Source of the DNA: Rubrivivax sp.
GTDB lineage: Bacteria; Pseudomonadota; Gammaproteobacteria; Burkholderiales; Burkholderiaceae_C
Direction: 5' to 3'
Assembly: GCA_027487905.1 (NCBI GenBank)
Contig: JAIYCR010000040.1
Location: forward strand, 150,041 to 214,040
Length of the DNA: 64,000 bases
Shown piece after piece: positions 63,764 to 64,000 of this stretch. Below the pieces are notes generated by a model. It did not search any database. It was not told the origin of the DNA and saw nothing but the letters and a program-made list of their open reading frames with translations. How positions within the stretch are numbered: position 1 is the first letter of the stretch; each line of letters begins with the position of its first letter. Both the position numbers and the translations under genes were made by a program.

Positions 63764-64000
63764 ATGCGAAACAACCTTCCGGTGACCCAGCGCGAACACC
63801 CGATGGCCGATGGCGACACCTTGGTGTCGACGACCGATCTGCGCAGCGTCATCACCTACTGCAATCCGGCCTTCGTCCGGATCTCGGGCTATTCGTCCGA
63901 GGAACTGATCGGCCAGACCCACAACCTCGTCCGCCACCCGGACATGCCGTCCGAGGCCTTCCGCGACCTCTGGGCGACGATCCAGGCGGGGCGCACCTGG
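63764..64000 (+). CDS. PAS-domain (Aer-type) chemoreceptor, 3' partial
   Basis: The 79 codons present encode a PAS sensor: MRNNLPVTQREHPMADGDTL, then SVITYCNPAFVRISGYSSEE and NLVRHPDMPSEAFRDLW, which match Aer and related aerotaxis receptors that bind FAD in the PAS domain. A CAGGAG ribosome site precedes the ATG. The gene runs off the window, so the HAMP and signalling domains are not visible. Confidence 0.9.
   Translation, partial: MRNNLPVTQREHPMADGDTLVSTTDLRSVITYCNPAFVRISGYSSEELIGQTHNLVRHPDMPSEAFRDLWATIQAGRTW

Overview
The window is about 70% GC by eye, densely coded, and carries housekeeping blocks in the order seen in the Rubrivivax/Leptothrix/Ideonella side of the Burkholderiales (Betaproteobacteria): rplY-prs-tRNAGln-ispE-lolB-TPR, mutM-dynamin-like-mutY, rapZ-recN-nadK-hrcA. 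The assignment rests on gene content and protein resemblance, not on a database search. I see no insertion sequence, prophage or CRISPR array, and no gene-free stretch reaches 300 bases.

Layout. (1) 1-8620, plus strand: a tightly overlapping catabolic operon behind the end of a probable Liv-type ABC transporter ATPase gene: aconitase-like large and small subunits, hydantoinase-type HyuB and HyuA, an isochorismatase-fold protein, a fumarate-reductase-type flavoprotein and an isocitrate-lyase/PEP-mutase-family lyase. (2) 8621-8788: four exact 31-bp repeats, each a GC hairpin. (3) 8789-23914: housekeeping genes, including a mutY with an in-frame amber codon near its start. (4) 23960-26638: a tRNA with CAU anticodon, a small unknown protein, a 2OG-Fe(II)-type oxygenase and an AraC regulator. 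(5) 26656-32741, minus strand: indolepyruvate oxidoreductase IorA/IorB with a cyclase-family hydrolase, a TctC-type binding protein and a thioesterase. (6) 32882-35075: glycine-zipper lipoprotein, glucokinase, HNH endonuclease. (7) 35260-43131: a TetR regulator with a palindromic operator and a fatty-acid beta-oxidation cluster resembling Bacillus fadNAE. (8) 43178-50750: a PilZ-like/DUF1631/GGDEF/EAL protein, a zinc-ribbon membrane protein, a YciA-type thioesterase and an Atm1-type exporter. (9) 50915-55122: an acidic amino-acid ABC transporter with two binding proteins, gltI being separated from gltJ by a terminator-like hairpin. (10) 55182-59421: pyrC, a NYN/OST-HTH protein, htpX behind a sigma-32-like promoter, and a NAPE-PLD-like metallo-beta-lactamase. 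(11) 59458-62493, minus strand: agt-plcP-olsB, which reads as a phosphorus-sparing membrane-lipid operon with a possible PHO box. (12) 62619-64000: universal stress protein, RNase P RNA, and the start of an Aer-type chemoreceptor cut by the window edge.

How the genes fit together. The first operon has the parts for opening a cyclic amide or imide and then dehydrogenating, hydrating and cleaving a branched dicarboxylic acid; this is inference and the substrate is unknown. The Ior cluster would turn aryl pyruvates into aryl acetates. The fad cluster covers all four beta-oxidation steps. The agt-plcP-olsB operon would replace phospholipids with glyco- and ornithine lipids when phosphate is scarce.
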